From contig QNDO01000006.1 of assembly GCA_003644895.1 (NCBI GenBank), positions 1 through 22,309 on the forward strand: DNA of 22,309 nucleotides, given 5' to 3'. A program made the position numbers and the translations under genes. How positions within the stretch are numbered: position 1 is the first letter of the stretch; the number at the start of each line of letters is the position of its first letter. Of the stretch, positions 21,340-22,309 are shown piece after piece. Below the pieces are notes generated by a model. The model worked only from the letters and a program-made list of their open reading frames with translations, was not told the DNA's origin and did no database searches. This DNA is from Candidatus Hydrothermota bacterium (lineage in GTDB: Bacteria > Hydrothermota > Hydrothermia > UBA1063).

Positions 21340-22309
21340 ATGAAGGGATTTGTGCTTCCTGAGTATAATGGTAGAAGTATTACAAATATTCCAGGTACTG
21401 TGTTGAGACTTTTTGGCATACAGAATAATCTGGAACCCCTTGCGGCTCCCATTTTAAATAAACTTAGAGGAGAATATTCCAGTATCATATTTCTTATAAT
21501 AGATGGCGTTGGGTTTTACAGATACAGAGAATTAAAAGAACAAGGTGTTATTCCTAACCTTGCGGGATTCAATGAGGAATATCTCACTTCAGTTTTCCCC
21601 TCCACAACCACCGCTGCTCTCACCAGTCTGAGTACCGGTGTTCCTCCAGCAAAGCATGGCATGCTAGGTTTTAAGCTCTTCTTAAAAGACTTTGGTGTGA
21701 CCACTAATATGATCAGTTTCAGACCCTGGAAAATTCAGGTTTCTCTGGTAGAAAATGGCCTGGACCCGGATGAGTTCGTAAAAGAGAGGAGAGTATATTC
21801 TTATCTTGAGGAAGGCTATGTGAAATCTTACATTCTTATCAGGAGCTTTTACAGAAATACACCACTTTCCAGAGTGATATATGGGAGTTATGAAACATAT
21901 GGAATAATAAATTCCGTGGATTTATTTACAACGATTTTAAAGATTCACAAAAAGGACAAACAGAAAAAATTTATAGTTGCTTATTGGGGAGATACCGATA
22001 CACTGGCCCACAGGTATGGAGAAAGGTCCTTAGAATTTGGGCTTGAATTAAGAAATTTAGACTTCCTTCTGGGGGAAACATTAAAAAAACTTCAAGGTGA
22101 AAATGTATTGTTTCTCATAACCGCAGACCATGGGCACCTAGATACCGTACCGGCGCAGGCTATCGATTTGTCAGAAGATAAATTTCTACAGGAAGAGATG
22201 GTGTTGCCTCCGGGAGGAGAACATCGAGTGGTTTACCTTGCTGTCAGGAACCCTGAGAAAGTTGTAAAATATCTTAAGGAAAAGTATGGTGACTTAGCAG
22301 AAGTTGCGC
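21340..22309 (+). CDS. Alkaline-phosphatase-superfamily phosphodiesterase/nucleotide pyrophosphatase, 3' partial
   Basis: The frame stays open to the window edge (323 residues seen). Metal and nucleophile motifs of the type I phosphodiesterase/nucleotide pyrophosphatase fold are in order: IIDGVGF (D55), FPSTTTAALTSLSTG (86-100, nucleophile Thr in the TTT run), PAKHGMLGF (103-111), DTDTLAH (D220, H224), TADHGH (D263, H264) and GGEHR (H295). No signal peptide is seen at the N-terminus, so it may be cytoplasmic. ATG 21340 is the first start after in-frame stops and lies 1 base after the aminopeptidase stop with no clear ribosome binding site, suggesting reinitiation. Substrate unknown; phosphodiester, pyrophosphate or phosphonate cleavage are all possible. 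Confidence 0.85.
   Translation, partial: MKGFVLPEYNGRSITNIPGTVLRLFGIQNNLEPLAAPILNKLRGEYSSIIFLIIDGVGFYRYRELKEQGVIPNLAGFNEEYLTSVFPSTTTAALTSLSTGVPPAKHGMLGFKLFLKDFGVTTNMISFRPWKIQVSLVENGLDPDEFVKERRVYSYLEEGYVKSYILIRSFYRNTPLSRVIYGSYETYGIINSVDLFTTILKIHKKDKQKKFIVAYWGDTDTLAHRYGERSLEFGLELRNLDFLLGETLKKLQGENVLFLITADHGHLDTVPAQAIDLSEDKFLQEEMVLPPGGEHRVVYLAVRNPEKVVKYLKEKYGDLAEVA

Noticed and set aside
1..22309. tRNA/rRNA genes, CRISPR repeats, insertion sequences, riboswitches
   Set aside because: Non-coding gaps are all under 90 bp, and none contains a cloverleaf, direct repeat array, terminal inverted repeats or a recognisable aptamer.

Overview
The window is a gene-dense, AT-rich stretch (roughly 38-40% GC by eye, not computed) with almost no intergenic space. 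It looks like a bacterial chromosome from a diderm (outer-membrane) lineage that is probably thermophilic. The outer membrane is indicated by two Omp85-type barrels and a third predicted envelope barrel. Thermophily is suggested by an archaeal-type fructose-1,6-bisphosphate aldolase/phosphatase, an M29 aminopeptidase and Lys/Glu-rich proteins. A deep-branching candidate phylum of the WOR-3/Hydrothermae kind is my best guess, but it is only an inference from gene content. No RNA genes, CRISPR arrays, mobile elements or plasmid/phage genes are visible.

There are three transcription blocks. (1) Plus strand, 1-9903: the end of a beta-propeller/Omp85 surface protein, then a putative promoter and a coupled run yajC-def-fmt-sucC-TPR protein-D-2-hydroxyacid dehydrogenase-ftsE-ftsX-EnvC-like M23 protein-M20 peptidase. 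Many junctions are ATGA overlaps. The run mixes protein export, formyl-Met processing, central metabolism and septal peptidoglycan control. (2) Minus strand, 18688 down to 9850: ACT-domain protein-fbp-TamA-like Omp85-hemW-NUDIX-HHH/barrel protein-recO-YbhN-like flippase protein. It converges on block 1 with a 54-nt coding overlap and no visible terminator. (3) Plus strand, 18777 to the right edge: ridA-butyrate kinase-M29 aminopeptidase-alkaline-phosphatase-superfamily protein (cut by the edge), consistent with peptide/amino-acid use.

The strongest observation is in hemW. The open frame stops early, but its missing C-terminal domain is encoded directly downstream in the -1 frame. The switch point is a seven-A run in the exact phase of a canonical A_AAA_AAA slippery heptamer. 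It is either a homopolymer indel (assembly or real) or recoding. Other points of interest are a large uncharacterised ACT-domain protein translationally linked to the gluconeogenic enzyme and possibly expressed from a leaderless mRNA, an FtsEX-EnvC triad with a degraded metalloprotease site, and a ComEA-like helix-hairpin-helix domain on a predicted outer-membrane barrel.
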